Of a DNA stretch of 64,000 nucleotides, positions 41,115 to 48,595 are shown in pieces. The DNA is from Streptomyces tendae (GTDB lineage Bacteria; Actinomycetota; Actinomycetes; Streptomycetales; Streptomycetaceae). A program made the translations under genes and the position numbers. Location: contig NZ_CP043959.1 of assembly GCF_008632955.1 (NCBI RefSeq), forward strand, positions 4,898,001-4,962,000. The letters are read 5' to 3'. Each line of letters begins with the position of its first letter. Positions within the stretch are counted from its first letter, which is position 1. The notes below the pieces were generated by a model, which ran no database searches, was not told where the DNA came from, and was given only the letters and a program-made list of their open reading frames with translations.

Positions 41115-41603
41115 ATGCACAGCGTCAGGTGGAAGCAGGCCGTCGAGTGGCTGGCCGCGGCGGCCACGGACCCGCAGGAATGCAAGCGCCAGTGGGACCG
41201 CGGCCAGGGGACGGCGCTGCTGGCCGCGGGCCGCTACTGGGACGTGCTGAGCGTGCCCGACCGTCTCGGGCTGCTGGCCCTGGACCTGCTGTGGCAGGAT
41301 CCGCTCGAACTGCCCGGCCCCACGCTGGTGGACGTCACGGCACGCCGCGTGGGGTTCTTCCTGCCGACCGACCCCGGAAGCGAGTGGGTCGGGTTCGGCG
41401 TGCGGCACGTGAGCCGGGGCTCGTGGGTGGCCGTGCCGCCTCCCTACCGTCCCGCCGGGCGCCTCGAGTGGCTGGTCCCACCGGACGGCAACGGCACCCT
41501 GCACGCGGCGGAGCCGCTGGAGCGGGCGCTGCGCCGGGCGACCGGCACGCTCGCGGTGCTCGCCCCGGTCAGTGCGGATCCGGCGGTGGCGGACCGTTGG
41601 TGA
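41115..41603 (+). CDS. Uncharacterised protein related to primase/polymerase N-terminal domains
   Basis: A 162-residue protein from ATG 41115 (behind GGGTGGG). WKQAVEWLAAAATDPQECKR, QGTALLAAGRYWDVLSVPDR, VDVTARRVGFFLPTDPGSEW and VPPPYRPAGRLEWLVPPDGN resemble small Streptomyces proteins annotated as bifunctional DNA primase/polymerase N-terminal (prim-pol) domains, but catalytic DXD and His residues are not evident. It may be a degenerate or binding-only form. Its 3' end overlaps the convergent small gene by 35 bases. Confidence 0.75.
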   Translation: MHSVRWKQAVEWLAAAATDPQECKRQWDRGQGTALLAAGRYWDVLSVPDRLGLLALDLLWQDPLELPGPTLVDVTARRVGFFLPTDPGSEWVGFGVRHVSRGSWVAVPPPYRPAGRLEWLVPPDGNGTLHAAEPLERALRRATGTLAVLAPVSADPAVADRW

Positions 41604-41895
41604 GGTCCGGTCGCGGCCCCTCTTCCCCGGGGACCTCCGGGGACAGCAGTGGGACGGGGACGCGGAACGGCACAGCGGGCACCGGAGCCCGGTCGCCCGG
41701 GGCCGCGGCGGCGAAGGAGGCCCACGGGCCGTCCGGGTGCCCCGGGACCGTGTGGCCCTTCGCCCGCCACTCCGCGACGAGTTCCGCGTAGATCGGTGTG
41801 TTCGCCACGTGACCGCCGGTCAGTCGCGCGTAGGGCCGGGTCCGGCTCACGGCGTCGTGCCCGAGAAGGCGCCGTGCCGTCTCAGTGCTGTCCAT
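41569..41895 (-). CDS. Small uncharacterised Streptomyces protein
   Basis: Up to 108 residues. The part ANTPIYAELVAEWRAKGHTV (about residues 31-50) and the following PGHPDGPW look like a conserved small actinobacterial protein; the rest is Pro-rich. The start is uncertain: ATG 41895 has no ribosome site, and GTG 41808 would give 79 residues beginning at that segment. If the longer form is real, RRLLGHDAVSRTRPYARLTG resembles the C-terminal box of tyrosine recombinases. No function can be given. Confidence 0.5.
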   Translation of the reverse strand: MDSTETARRLLGHDAVSRTRPYARLTGGHVANTPIYAELVAEWRAKGHTVPGHPDGPWASFAAAAPGDRAPVPAVPFRVPVPLLSPEVPGEEGPRPDLTNGPPPPDPH

Positions 41896-42024
41896 GCAGG
41901 AGCAACGCGCCGCCGTGCGCCGGTGGTACGCCGTGGGCTCCACCTCCGCCCGTGCGGGTGACACCGTCACCCGTGCGGCCGTACATGCCTTGGCGGGCGC
42001 CACGCGGCGGTCCGCGGGCGGGGT

Positions 42025-42055
42025 TTGACCCTCGACCTTGTCGAGGCAGCAGGGT
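42025..42055 (+). promoter_or_regulatory. MerR-type promoter with 19-bp spacer and dyad
   Basis: TTGACC (42025-42030), a 19-base spacer and CAGGGT (42050-42055). The spacer contains CCTCGAC-CTT-GTCGAGG (42030-42046), a perfect dyad. The over-long spacer with a central dyad is the hallmark of MerR-activated promoters, which the regulator untwists. The next gene encodes a MerR protein and its GTG lies 7 bases after the -10. Confidence 0.75.
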
Positions 42056-42062
42056 CCGGGGT

Positions 42063-43157
42063 GTGGAGAGCGAGATGCGCAGCATTGGTGAGATGGCCCG
42101 CGACAGCGGGCTGGGCGTCAGCGCCCTGCGGTTCTACGACCGTGCCGGTGTCCTGGTGCCCGACCGGGTCGACCCGGTCACCGGTTACCGCTGGTACGCG
42201 CCGGAGCAGCTCGACGAGGCACGGGTGCTGGCCCGGTTGCGCCGGGCCGGCATGCCGCTGGCGGACATCCGGCTGGTCCTGGCCGGCTGGACGGCCGCCG
42301 ACACCGATCTCGTACGACAGCTCCTGGAGGCGCATCTGCGCCGGCTGGAGGACGGGCTGTCGTCCGCCCGCGCCGAGTTCTCCGCGCTCCGAGCCCTACT
42401 CGACGACAGGGAGAACCCCATGACCTCACCCCACGCCGGCACCGCCGTCCGGCTGTCCGTCTCCGGCCGGGATCTGGCCGCCGCGCTGGACACCGTCCGC
42501 TTCGCGGCCGGCACCGACCCGGAGCTGCCGGTGCTCGCCGGCGTCCACCTGGACGTGGAGGGTGACGCCCTGAGCGTGGTGGCGACGGACCGGTACCGGA
42601 TGGCCGTGGCCCGCACCGCCGCCGAGGGGCATCGAGGAGGGCGTGTGCAGGCGACCGTGCCGCTCCCCCTCGTCGACGCGATGCGGGCGCTGCTGGACGG
42701 CGCGGACGAGACCCGCCTCGCGCTGGACGGCGACCGCGTGACTCTGGAGGCGGGCGACCGGCAGACCGGCGGCCGGTGTCTGGACCAGGACTTCCCCGAC
42801 TACCGGCGCCTGGTGCGGCTGCCTGCCGGACGGCGTGCCGAGGTGGACGTGCCGGCCCTCAGCGAGGCGGTGCGCACGGGTCCCGTCCGCCTGCACGAGG
42901 ACGAGGCGGACGCGGTGAGCCGTGAGCTGACGGTGCTGGAGGTGTCGGACGACGGCCGGGTCGGCCCGGTCGCGGAGGGGACGGACGCCAAGGACCCCGT
43001 CGCCGTGAACCGGGCGTTCCTGCTGGACGCGCTGGCCGCGGGAGCCCGCGACCGGCTGGTCCTGGAGTTCGGCGCCTCCACGGCGCCCCTCGCGATCCGC
43101 CGGCCCGACGACGAGCACGCCTTCTCCCTGCTGATGCCGGTGCGCCTGGCCGACTGA
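42063..43157 (+). CDS. MerR regulator fused to DNA polymerase sliding-clamp domains
   Basis: A protein of about 364 residues. An N-terminal MerR domain (SIGEMARDSGLGVSALRFYD, GYRWYAPEQLDEARVLARLR, helical linker to about residue 120) is joined to two beta-clamp (DnaN) domains. These show LPVLAGVHLDVEGDALSVVA, TDRYRMAVARTA, CLDQDFPDYRRL, AVNRAFLLDALAAG and the canonical end SLLMPVRL. Clamp domain 1 is missing. The GTG at 42063 is 7 bases after a MerR-type -10 (leaderless); ATG 42075, with GGAGAG upstream, is the alternative. It is probably autoregulated. Clamp segments may act as an effector or dimerisation module; true clamp function is unproven. Confidence 0.92.
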   Translation: MESEMRSIGEMARDSGLGVSALRFYDRAGVLVPDRVDPVTGYRWYAPEQLDEARVLARLRRAGMPLADIRLVLAGWTAADTDLVRQLLEAHLRRLEDGLSSARAEFSALRALLDDRENPMTSPHAGTAVRLSVSGRDLAAALDTVRFAAGTDPELPVLAGVHLDVEGDALSVVATDRYRMAVARTAAEGHRGGRVQATVPLPLVDAMRALLDGADETRLALDGDRVTLEAGDRQTGGRCLDQDFPDYRRLVRLPAGRRAEVDVPALSEAVRTGPVRLHEDEADAVSRELTVLEVSDDGRVGPVAEGTDAKDPVAVNRAFLLDALAAGARDRLVLEFGASTAPLAIRRPDDEHAFSLLMPVRLAD

Positions 43158-43171
43158 GCCCCCGCGACGCG

Positions 43172-43214
43172 CGTCGGCCCGGGCAGTCCCCTCGCGGGAC
43201 TGCCCGGGCCGACG
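43172..43214. terminator. Perfect 19-bp stem-loop between convergent genes
   Basis: 43172-43190 pairs perfectly with 43196-43214 around CTCGC. It lies between the MerR-clamp and antiporter stops and probably terminates both. Confidence 0.9.
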
Positions 43215-43233
43215 GTGCGGATGCCGTGCGGGT

Positions 43234-44481
43234 TCAGCGGTCGCGGCCGCTGTCCTCCACCGGCTCCAGCGTCTCCGCCGCGGGCGTGGAGCGCTGGGCC
43301 ACCATCGCGTCGGGCGAGGTCGTGCCGCGCCGGGCCAGACGCAGCGCGATCGGCTCGGTGTAACGGGCGGTGAGCGGGCCGAGCACGACCAGGACCAGGA
43401 CGTACGCCGTGGCCAGCGGGCCGAGCTGGGGTTCGATGCCGGCGGTCACCGCGAGGCCGGCGATGACGATGGAGAACTCGCCGCGCGCCACCAGGGTGCC
43501 GCCCGCGCGCCAGCGGCCCTTCTTCGAGATGCCGGCCCGGCGGGCCGCCCAGTAGCCGGTGGCGACCTTCGTGAGCGCGGTGACCACGGCCAGGCCGAGC
43601 GCCGGGAGGATGACCGGCGGGATGGACTGCGGGTCGGTGTGCAGGCCGAAGAAGACGAAGAACACCGCGGCGAACAGGTCGCGCAGCGGCGCCAGCAGGT
43701 TGTGCGCGCCCTCGGCGACCTCACCGGACAGGGCGATGCCGACGAGGAACGCGCCCACGGCGGCCGACACCTGGAGCTGCTGGGCGAGACCGGCGACCAG
43801 CAGGGTCAGACCGAGCACGACGAGCAGCAGCTTCTCCGGGTCGTCGCTGGAGACGAAGCGGGAGATCACGCGGCCGTAGCGGACGGCGACGAAGAGCACG
43901 AGACCGGCGACGCCCAGCGCGATGGCGAGGGTGACGCTGCCCGCGGCGAGGCTGACACCGGCCAGCAGCGCGGTGATGATCGGCAGGTAGACGGCCATCG
44001 CCAGGTCCTCGAGCACCAGGATGCTGAGGATGACCGGGGTCTCTCTGTTGCCGAGCCGGCCCAGGTCGCCGAGGACCTTGGCGATGACGCCGGACGAGGA
44101 GATCCAGGTGACGCCCGCCAGCACCACGGCGGCGACCGGCCCCCAGCCCATGAGCAGGGCGAGGGCGGCGCCGGGAAGGGCGTTGAGCGTCATGTCGACG
44201 AGACCGGCGGGGTACTGCGTCTTCAGGTTGGAGACGAGGTCGGTGGCCGTGTACTCCAGACCGAGCATGAGGAGCAGCAGGATGACGCCGATCTCGGCGC
44301 CGATCGCCACGAACTCCTCGCTGGCGCCGAGCGGCAGCAGACCGCCCTCGCCGAACGCGAGGCCGGCCAGCAGGTAGAGGGGGATGGGCGAGAACTGGAG
44401 GCGTCCGGCGAGGCGGCCGAGCAGGCCGAGGCCCAGGATGATCGCGCCGAACTCGATGAGGAAGATCGCGGAAGAGTGCAC
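43234..44481 (-). CDS. CPA2 family cation/proton antiporter (KefB/KhtU-like)
   Basis: A 415-residue antiporter with about 12 membrane helices: EFGAIILGLGLLGRLAGRLQ, IGAEIGVILLLLMLGLEYTA, WISSSGVIAKVLGDLGRLGN and ILVLEDLAMAVYLPIITALL with the conserved Glu-Asp. VSAAVGAFLVGIALSG and FVFFGLHTDPQSIPP follow. There is no fused NAD domain; regulation comes from the separate RCK_C protein encoded just upstream, 4 bases away, as in KhtTU. Exports K+ in exchange for H+ (family knowledge). In Streptomyces such RCK_C partners can bind c-di-AMP. GTG 44481 uses GGGAGTGA overlapping the upstream stop. Confidence 0.94.
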   Translation of the reverse strand: MHSSAIFLIEFGAIILGLGLLGRLAGRLQFSPIPLYLLAGLAFGEGGLLPLGASEEFVAIGAEIGVILLLLMLGLEYTATDLVSNLKTQYPAGLVDMTLNALPGAALALLMGWGPVAAVVLAGVTWISSSGVIAKVLGDLGRLGNRETPVILSILVLEDLAMAVYLPIITALLAGVSLAAGSVTLAIALGVAGLVLFVAVRYGRVISRFVSSDDPEKLLLVVLGLTLLVAGLAQQLQVSAAVGAFLVGIALSGEVAEGAHNLLAPLRDLFAAVFFVFFGLHTDPQSIPPVILPALGLAVVTALTKVATGYWAARRAGISKKGRWRAGGTLVARGEFSIVIAGLAVTAGIEPQLGPLATAYVLVLVVLGPLTARYTEPIALRLARRGTTSPDAMVAQRSTPAAETLEPVEDSGRDR

Positions 44482-44485
44482 GCGC

Positions 44486-44956
44486 TCACTCCCGCCCGAG
44501 GATCTCGGCGGCGGCGTCGACGCCCTCGCGCGTGCCGATCACGATCAGGGTGTCCCCGCCGGCCAGCCGGAAGTCCGGCGGCGGGGAGGGGGTGGCCTCC
44601 GCCCTGCGCAGCACGGCCACGATCGACACTCCCGTGTCGGTACGCATCCGGGTCTCGCCGAGCAGCCGCCCGTTCCAGTAGGAGACGGAGGACAGCTCGA
44701 TACGCTCGGCGACCAGCCCCAGGTCCGTGGTGTGCAGCAGGTTCGGGCTGTGGTGGGCCGGCATCAGCGCGTCGATCAGCGCGGCCGACTCGGCGGTGCT
44801 CAGCCGCATCGAGCGGGCGCAGGCGTCCGGGTCGTCGGAACGGTACACGTTGACCGTCCGGGCACCGTCGCGGTGCGCGATGACGGACAGGTGCTCGTGC
44901 TCACGCGTGGTGAGGTCGTATTTCACACCGATGCCCGGCAGCGGTGTCGCGCTCAT
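44486..44956 (-). CDS. RCK_C (TrkA-C) regulatory subunit, KhtT-like
   Basis: A 156-residue cytosolic protein. The N-terminal half (GVKYDLTTREHEHLSVIAHR, ARTVNVYRSDDPD) matches KhtT-like proteins. The C-terminal TrkA-C domain has VAERIELSSVSYWNGRLLGE, DTGVSIVAVLRR and RLAGGDTLIVIGTREGVDAA. It gates the antiporter encoded immediately downstream, and RCK_C domains in this setting bind c-di-AMP or sense pH (family knowledge). ATG 44956 lacks a good ribosome site; an upstream ATG in the same frame at 44998 is possible. Confidence 0.88.
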   Translation of the reverse strand: MSATPLPGIGVKYDLTTREHEHLSVIAHRDGARTVNVYRSDDPDACARSMRLSTAESAALIDALMPAHHSPNLLHTTDLGLVAERIELSSVSYWNGRLLGETRMRTDTGVSIVAVLRRAEATPSPPPDFRLAGGDTLIVIGTREGVDAAAEILGRE

Positions 44957-45260
44957 CCGTGGAGCAGGCACAGCCCGTCCCCTTCCCGTTCTTCTCATGT
45001 CGTCCGAGACGTGGGGCTCGACGGACCGTCGCACGGCACCGGGTTGCGACCCTCACTGACGTAATGGTGCCATCCCGCCAATGGGCCGGAACATGGGTGT
45101 TGTCACGGATGGACAGCCCTGGGAGCCACGGCGAGGATCGCCTAGGACTTCGTGTTGTCCCAGGTCAGCGGGGCGCTCCGGACAATCGACCGGAAACCGG
45201 ACGCGTACCGGGCGTCCGGCGGGGGTACTCGGTGGCACCTTCCGCGGACGGGAGTGTGTG
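44957..45260. other. 304-bp divergent control region (RCK_C / stress protein)
   Basis: No gene seen. It must hold promoters for the antiporter operon (minus) and the universal stress protein (plus). I could not identify a convincing DosR-type or sigma-B-type box, and no strong dyad stands out. Confidence 0.5.
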
Positions 45261-46097
45261 GTGGACGACACGGTGATCGTCGGGGTGGACGGTTCGCCCT
45301 CCAGCCTCGACGCCGTCGACGTGGCGGCCGAGGAGGCGCGACTGCGCGGTGCGCGCCTGCGGATCGTGCACGCGTTCACGCGCTCCGCCGACCTGGACCC
45401 GATGATCCACGGCGTGCTGGCCGAGGCCGAGCAGCGGGTCCACGAGCGCGTGCCGGAGCTGGAAGTCGTGCGCACGGTGGTGTCCGGTGAGGCGCTGACC
45501 GTGCTGCGGGCCGAGGCGCGGCACGCGGTGCTGACCGTGCTGGGCCGTCGCGGCCGGAGCGCGTTCCGCGATCTGCTGCTGGGGTCGACGTCCCTGCAGA
45601 TGGCGACACACGCGCACGGCCCGGTGATGGTGGTGCGCGGGCGGCCCGAACCCCAGGGGCCTGTCCTGCTGGCCGTGGACGGCTCACCGGCCGGGAACGC
45701 CGCAGCGTCCTTCGCGTTCACGGAGGCGGAGAGGCGCGGGGCGCCGCTGATGGCGATGCACGTGTGGAACACCTGGACCGAGCCCACGCCGTACGAGAGC
45801 CCGGCCGATCCGCTGAGCGTGGTGGTGGACCTCTCCCAGCTCGAACGCCGGCACCGGCAGCTGCTGGAGGAGGCGGTGAGGCCCTGGATGGACGCGCATC
45901 CGGAGGTCCTCGTCCAGCCGCGCCTCGAACGGGCCCGGGTGCGGCCCGCCCTGCTGGCGGTGACGCGCGAGGCGCAGCTGGTGGTGGCCGGAGCGCGCGG
46001 TCACGGCGGGGTCGCCGGGATGCTGCTCGGCTCGGTCAGCCAGGCGCTGCTGCACCATTCGGACTGCCCGGTCACCGTGGTGCGGTTCCTGGGCTGA
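45261..46097 (+). CDS. Universal stress protein (two UspA domains)
   Basis: A 278-residue tandem UspA protein. Domain 1: TVIVGVDGSPSSLDAVDVAA (residues 4-23) and VLTVLGRRGRSAFRDLLLGS, with TSLQMATHAHGPVMVVRG. Domain 2: PVLLAVDGSPAGNAAASFAF and AQLVVAGARGHGGVAGMLLG, then SVSQALLHHSDCPVTVVR. The GX2GX9GS-type ATP-binding pattern is kept in both. Such proteins respond to hypoxia or stasis in actinobacteria. GTG 45261 follows GGAG; GTG 45258 overlaps it. Confidence 0.93.
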   Translation: MDDTVIVGVDGSPSSLDAVDVAAEEARLRGARLRIVHAFTRSADLDPMIHGVLAEAEQRVHERVPELEVVRTVVSGEALTVLRAEARHAVLTVLGRRGRSAFRDLLLGSTSLQMATHAHGPVMVVRGRPEPQGPVLLAVDGSPAGNAAASFAFTEAERRGAPLMAMHVWNTWTEPTPYESPADPLSVVVDLSQLERRHRQLLEEAVRPWMDAHPEVLVQPRLERARVRPALLAVTREAQLVVAGARGHGGVAGMLLGSVSQALLHHSDCPVTVVRFLG

Positions 46098-46104
46098 GGC
46101 CCGG

Positions 46105-46527
46105 TCAGCCGAGGAAGCTGAGCCGGACCTTGCGGTCGGGGTTGTCGCGGTTGGTGTCGACCAGGCACACCGACTGCCAGGTGCCCAGCTCCAGGCGGCC
46201 GTCGAGCACCGGGAGCGTCGCGTGCGGCGGGACGAAGGCGGGCAGGACGTGGTCGCGGCCGTGTCCGGGGCTGCCGTGCCGGTGCTGCCAGCGGTCGTCG
46301 GCGGGGAGCAGGGTGTGCAGGGCCGACAGCAGGTCGTCGTCGCTGCCGGCGCCGGTCTCGATGACGGCGATGCCGGCCGTGGCGTGCGGGACGAACACGT
46401 TGAGCAGGCCGTCCCGGCCGGCCGCGGCTTCCCGCAGGAAGGCCTCGCAGTCGCGGGTGATGTCGACGACCCGCTCGTCGGAGCCGGTGGTGAGGGTCAG
46501 GACTCGGGTGGTGAAGGCATCGGACAT
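46105..46527 (-). CDS. YjbQ family protein (UPF0047)
   Basis: A 140-residue YjbQ protein: VVDITRDCEAFLREAAAGRD, LLNVFVPHATAGIAVIETGA and HGRDHVLPAFVPPHATLPVL, ending QSVCLVDTNRDNPDRKVRLS. Conserved His, Asp and Glu residues bind a metal in structures of the family. Some members show weak thiamine-phosphate synthase activity, but the true role is unclear. ATG 46527 is chosen; ATG 46536 is three codons upstream. It is convergent with the stress-protein gene, 7 bases apart. Confidence 0.9.
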   Translation of the reverse strand: MSDAFTTRVLTLTTGSDERVVDITRDCEAFLREAAAGRDGLLNVFVPHATAGIAVIETGAGSDDDLLSALHTLLPADDRWQHRHGSPGHGRDHVLPAFVPPHATLPVLDGRLELGTWQSVCLVDTNRDNPDRKVRLSFLG

Positions 46528-46619
46528 GGAGTCCATCCTGGCGCACCGCAGGCACCTCCCGGCGGAGCATGCCCGGGAAGATCCACGACACCCCCCGCGT
46601 TGGTAGAAACGTGAACAAC

Positions 46620-47687
46620 ATGCGCGAGGTCGGGGTCGTCGTCACGGGGGCCGGTCAGGCCGGGCTGTCGAGCGCCTATCACCTGCGGCGGTCCGGCTTC
46701 GAGCCGGACCGCGACTTCGTGGTGCTGGACCACTCCCCCGGTCCCGGCGGGGCCTGGCAGTTCCGCTGGCCCTCGCTGACGTACGGCAAGGTGCACGGGA
46801 TGCACGCGCTGCCCGGCATGGAGCTCACCGACGCCGATCCGCTGCGGCCGTCCTCCGAGGTGATCAGCGCGTACTTCGACCGCTACGAGCGCACGTTCGA
46901 CCTGCGGGTGCGCCGGCCCGTGGACGTGCACGCGGTGCGCGAGGGGTCCGGCGGCCGGCTGCTGGTGGAGACCTCGCACGGCATCTGGGCGACCCGGGCG
47001 CTGATCAACGCGACCGGCACCTGGGACCGGCCGTTCTGGCCCCGCTACCCGGGCCAGGAGACCTTCCGCGGACGGCAGTTGCACACCGCGCGGTACCCGG
47101 GGCCCGAGGCGTTCGCCGGGCTGCGGGTGGTCGTGGTGGGCGGCGGCGCCTCCGGCACCCAGCACCTGCTGGAGATCGCCCCGTACGCGGCGGCCACCAC
47201 CTGGGTGACCCGGCGGCCGCCCGTCTGGCGCGAGGAGCCCTTCGACGAGAACGCCGGCCGCGAGGCCGTGGCGCTCGTCGAGGAACGGGTACGGCAGGGG
47301 CTGCCGCCGCGCAGCGTCGTCTCCGTGACGGGGCTGCCGCTGAACGACGCGATCCGGCGGGGTCTGGCGGACGGCGTGCTCGACAGGCAGCCGATGTTCG
47401 ACCGCATCGAGCCTGACGGCGTGGTGTGGGCGGACGGGCGCAGGGTGGCGGCGGACGTGATCCTGTGGGCGACCGGGTTCCGGCCCGCCGTCGACCATCT
47501 CGCCCCGCTGAGGCTGCGGGAGCCGGGCGGCGGGATCCGCGTGGAGGGCACCCGGGCGGTTGCCGACCCGCGGATCCATCTCGTCGGGTACGGCCCCTCG
47601 GCCAGCACCATCGGCGCCAACCGCGCGGGACGTGCGGCGGTGCGGGAGATCAGGCGGCTGCTGGCCGAGGAGCCGGCCGCGGCGTGA
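46620..47687 (+). CDS. Flavin-dependent monooxygenase / NAD(P)-binding protein
   Basis: A 355-residue class B flavoprotein monooxygenase-like enzyme. FAD motif VVVTGAGQAGLSSAYHLRR (residues 6-24), FVVLDHSPGPGGAWQFRWPS, NATGTWDRPFWPRYPGQETF, and NADPH motif LRVVVVGGGASGTQHLLEIA (about 167-186). ILWATGFRPAVDHLAPL (about 282-298) is the second family signature. The full FXGX3HXXXW Baeyer-Villiger fingerprint is absent. Substrates could be amines, sulfides or ketones. ATG 46620 has no clear ribosome site; TAGAAA lies 11 bases upstream. Confidence 0.92.
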   Translation: MREVGVVVTGAGQAGLSSAYHLRRSGFEPDRDFVVLDHSPGPGGAWQFRWPSLTYGKVHGMHALPGMELTDADPLRPSSEVISAYFDRYERTFDLRVRRPVDVHAVREGSGGRLLVETSHGIWATRALINATGTWDRPFWPRYPGQETFRGRQLHTARYPGPEAFAGLRVVVVGGGASGTQHLLEIAPYAAATTWVTRRPPVWREEPFDENAGREAVALVEERVRQGLPPRSVVSVTGLPLNDAIRRGLADGVLDRQPMFDRIEPDGVVWADGRRVAADVILWATGFRPAVDHLAPLRLREPGGGIRVEGTRAVADPRIHLVGYGPSASTIGANRAGRAAVREIRRLLAEEPAAA

Positions 47688-47694
47688 GCGGCGG

Positions 47695-48552
47695 CTACGC
47701 CGGGGAGGGCCGGGCGGACTTCTCGGCGGACTTCCTCCGCTCGGCCTCGGCCTCGGCCACGTCGCGCCGGTGCTGGGCGAAGTCCGCGGTGAAGCGGGTG
47801 TCCCCCGGCCGCACCGTGACGAAGTACAGCCAGTCGCCCGGGGCGGGGGTGATGGCGGCGCGCACGGCGTCCTCTCCCGGGTTGGCGATCGGGGTCGGCG
47901 GCAGCCCCATGCGCCGGTAGGAGTTGTAAGGGCTGTCGACCTCGGTGTCGGCGCGGGTGGTGCGCCCGGCGGCGCGGTTCAGGGCGTAGCCGACGGTGGA
48001 GTCCATCTGCAGCGGCATCCCGCGCTCCAGCCGGTTGAAGATCACCCGGGCCACCTTGCCCATGTCGGCCCTGGTGGCGGCCTCCGCCTGGACGATGCTG
48101 GCGACCGTGACCGCCTGGTAGACGTTCATCGCGTTGCGCTGTGCGCCGGCCGCGACGGGGGCGCCGTTGAACTCCTTGTTGGCGGTCTCGACCATGCGGG
48201 CCAGCAGCTTCTGCGGCGTGGTGTTGTCCGCGAGCGGATACGTGGCCGGGAAGAGGTACCCCTCAGGATTGCCGTCGGCCTCGTTCGGCAGCTTCAGGTC
48301 CGCCTTGGCGAGGGACTTCTTGGTGGTGCCGGCGGGCAGTTCGAGGGTCTTGTCGATGGCGGCGTACACCTGGCTCGCCCGCCATCCCGCGGGGACCACC
48401 AGGGTGGTCGGGCGGGGCTCCTCGTCGCCGTTCATGATCAGCAGCGGCACCGCCACGGCAGTGCCGGCCACGACGGCCCCGAGTGTCGCCAGGGCGAAAC
48501 GGCCGCGTCGCGTCAGTCGGATCGATTTCCGTGACGGAGTGTTCGTCTGCAT
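47695..48552 (-). CDS. mltG: Endolytic transglycosylase MltG-like protein
   Basis: A 285-residue YceG/MltG protein that cuts nascent glycan strands and so sets their length. It has one N-terminal membrane anchor (FALATLGAVVAGTAVAVPLL, about residues 19-38), then a LysM-like part and the catalytic core: ASIVQAEAATRADMGKVARV (conserved Glu), IFNRLERGMPLQMDSTVGYA and SPYNSYRRMGLPPTPIANPG. It is shorter than the main Streptomyces MltG, which has a long cytosolic N-terminus, so this may be a paralogue. TACCGT lies 6 bases before the ATG: leaderless. Confidence 0.92.
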   Translation of the reverse strand: MQTNTPSRKSIRLTRRGRFALATLGAVVAGTAVAVPLLIMNGDEEPRPTTLVVPAGWRASQVYAAIDKTLELPAGTTKKSLAKADLKLPNEADGNPEGYLFPATYPLADNTTPQKLLARMVETANKEFNGAPVAAGAQRNAMNVYQAVTVASIVQAEAATRADMGKVARVIFNRLERGMPLQMDSTVGYALNRAAGRTTRADTEVDSPYNSYRRMGLPPTPIANPGEDAVRAAITPAPGDWLYFVTVRPGDTRFTADFAQHRRDVAEAEAERRKSAEKSARPSPA

Positions 48553-48595
48553 GCGGGCACGGTAACCCGCACACCACCGCAAACCTGGCATATCT

